A DNA stretch of 6,890 nt, from assembly GCA_913042885.1 (NCBI GenBank), contig CAJWLW010000265.1, positions 1 to 6,890 on the forward strand, in the 5' to 3' direction. The stretch is from an uncultured Lentisphaeria bacterium (lineage in GTDB: Bacteria; Verrucomicrobiota; Lentisphaeria; JABSQK01; CAJWLW01). The position numbers and the translations under genes were made by a program. Of the stretch, positions 6,391 to 6,890 are shown one piece after another. The notes under the pieces were generated by a model that had not been told where the DNA came from, did no database searches, and saw only the letters and a program-made list of their open reading frames with translations. Numbering within the stretch: position 1 is the first letter of the stretch; the number at the start of each line of letters is the position of its first letter.

Positions 6391-6429
6391 GCGCTGAAGA
6401 GGAGCGCTGAAGGGGAGCAATGAAGACTG
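6391..6429 (+). repeat. 13-base tandem repeat spanning ribosome site and start codon
   Basis: Three consecutive 13-base units: GCGCTGAAGAGGA (6391-6403), GCGCTGAAGGGGA (6404-6416) and GCAATGAAGACTG (6417-6429). The third contains the ATG of the last gene, and the second supplies its purine-rich ribosome site. The first two differ at one base; the third is more diverged. Confidence 0.6.
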
Positions 6430-6890
6430 AGAATACGGACGCCGCGCCGTTTGTCGCGGAGCGTTGGGCCGAGCTGATCGAGCTGCATGCCGATGCGACG
6501 TTTCTGGAGCTGGACAAGTTCCAGGACTACGGATTCACGGGTGCGGTGCTGTGGACCAGTTTCATGGACGGTCTCACGGACTACTACTTCGCCTTGCCGG
6601 TGGTCTACGAGAAGTATGCGAAGTTCAACGTCGACCGGGACGACGGACGAATCCGCCGTGCCGCCGAATTTCTGCATGAGTTTGTACGGCGTGCGCATCA
6701 CCGAAATATCACGGTGATGCATTTATATCACCCGTGCAATCTGGTGCCGGGCGCTGTCAAGATGGGCAGCCGCTATGAAGACGCGCTGCCGGCGATCGAA
6801 CGGCATTATCCGGACTGGCTCAATGCTGCCGGCGAACCGGACTTCAGCAAAGAGTACTTCTATGATTTCATGGCGGCGGAGATCGATCAG
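6420..6890 (+). CDS. Unrecognised protein, possible TIM-barrel sugar hydrolase, 3' end outside window
   Basis: I do not recognise this family with certainty. The frame is open for 157 codons to the window edge. ATG 6420 follows a purine-rich site (GAAGGGGAG, 6409-6417) and a good promoter. There is no signal peptide or membrane segment, so the product looks cytosolic. An N-terminal helix (about 12-36) is followed by a strand with aromatic neighbours, GAVLWTSFMDGLTDYYFALP (41-60); then VDRDDGRIRRAAEFLHEFVR (71-90), a helix with heptad-like spacing; then ITVMHLYHPCNLVPG (97-111), which looks like a barrel strand with polar residues at its end; then YPDWLNAAGEPDFSKEYFYD (130-149). The rhythm of a helix of the type 'A..FL..FV.RAH..NI.V', a strand, and then 'YPDWLN..G.PDFS...FYDFM..EI' resembles the early barrel of uncharacterised bacterial glycoside hydrolases. 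This is inference; the sugar-degrading context agrees with it but does not prove it. Confidence 0.65.
   Translation, partial: MKTENTDAAPFVAERWAELIELHADATFLELDKFQDYGFTGAVLWTSFMDGLTDYYFALPVVYEKYAKFNVDRDDGRIRRAAEFLHEFVRRAHHRNITVMHLYHPCNLVPGAVKMGSRYEDALPAIERHYPDWLNAAGEPDFSKEYFYDFMAAEIDQ

Larger units (their letters stand above)
6115..6419. other. Repeat-rich intergenic leader between the GH78 remnant and the last gene
   Basis: About 305 bases with no supported gene. It contains two heptamer tandem repeats (6119-6139, 6251-6264), a sigma70-like promoter (6273-6301), a 15-base-period duplication (6330-6355), a CCCC-TTT-GGGG mini-hairpin (6380-6390) and a 13-base tandem repeat reaching the next start codon. 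A frame on the minus strand that ends at TGA 6111-6113, overlapping the ATG at 6114, was read back to about 6240 and shows no recognisable protein. Confidence 0.6.

Noticed and set aside
6300..6722. A 140-codon minus-strand frame across the start of the last gene
   Set aside because: It overlaps the plus-strand gene, which has a promoter, a ribosome site and protein-like composition; the antisense translation has none of these.

Overview
This is a GC-rich bacterial segment with five recognisable gene units in 6890 bases. No rRNA, tRNA, CRISPR array or transposase was found. The coding style (GC-rich third positions, ATG/GTG starts, Shine-Dalgarno sites) is bacterial. The gene families (L-fuconate dehydratase, GH78 alpha-L-rhamnosidase, IolD, an ACSS3-type acyl-CoA synthetase) suggest a free-living heterotroph that uses deoxy sugars, plant or algal polysaccharide, and possibly inositol. 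I cannot fix the phylum by reading; Proteobacteria and the Planctomycetes-Verrucomicrobia-Lentisphaerae group are both plausible.

Layout: (1) Bases 1-1248, minus strand: most of an L-fuconate dehydratase of the enolase superfamily, cut at its C-terminus by the window edge. All expected catalytic residues are present at family-standard positions. (2) Bases 1249-1515: a divergent intergenic region, probably carrying promoters for both sides. (3) Bases 1516-3405, plus strand: an IolD-type ThDP-dependent enzyme (trihydroxycyclohexane-1,2-dione hydrolase of myo-inositol catabolism). (4) Bases 3424-5322, plus strand: a propionyl-CoA synthetase/ACSS3-type acyl-CoA ligase, 18 bases downstream of iolD and surely co-transcribed, followed by a possible terminator. 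(5) Bases 5605-6114, minus strand: the collapsed remnant of a GH78 alpha-L-rhamnosidase. About 52 N-terminal codons are joined directly to the last ~117 codons, with the whole catalytic barrel missing and a TAG stop in the N-terminal part. (6) Bases 6115-6419: a repeat-rich leader with a good sigma70-like promoter. (7) From 6420 to the window end, plus strand: the first 157 residues of an unrecognised protein that may be the start of a TIM-barrel sugar hydrolase.

How it fits together: the fuconate dehydratase and the rhamnosidase remnant point to deoxy-sugar use. The iolD/acyl-CoA-synthetase pair points to ring or diketone cleavage followed by activation of a short-chain acid. None of the other inositol genes (iolB, C, E, G, A) lies inside the window, so the partnership of IolD with an acyl-CoA synthetase, divergent from fuconate dehydratase, is the main functional puzzle. 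The second notable item is the rhamnosidase gene that was gutted yet kept a single frame across the deletion.
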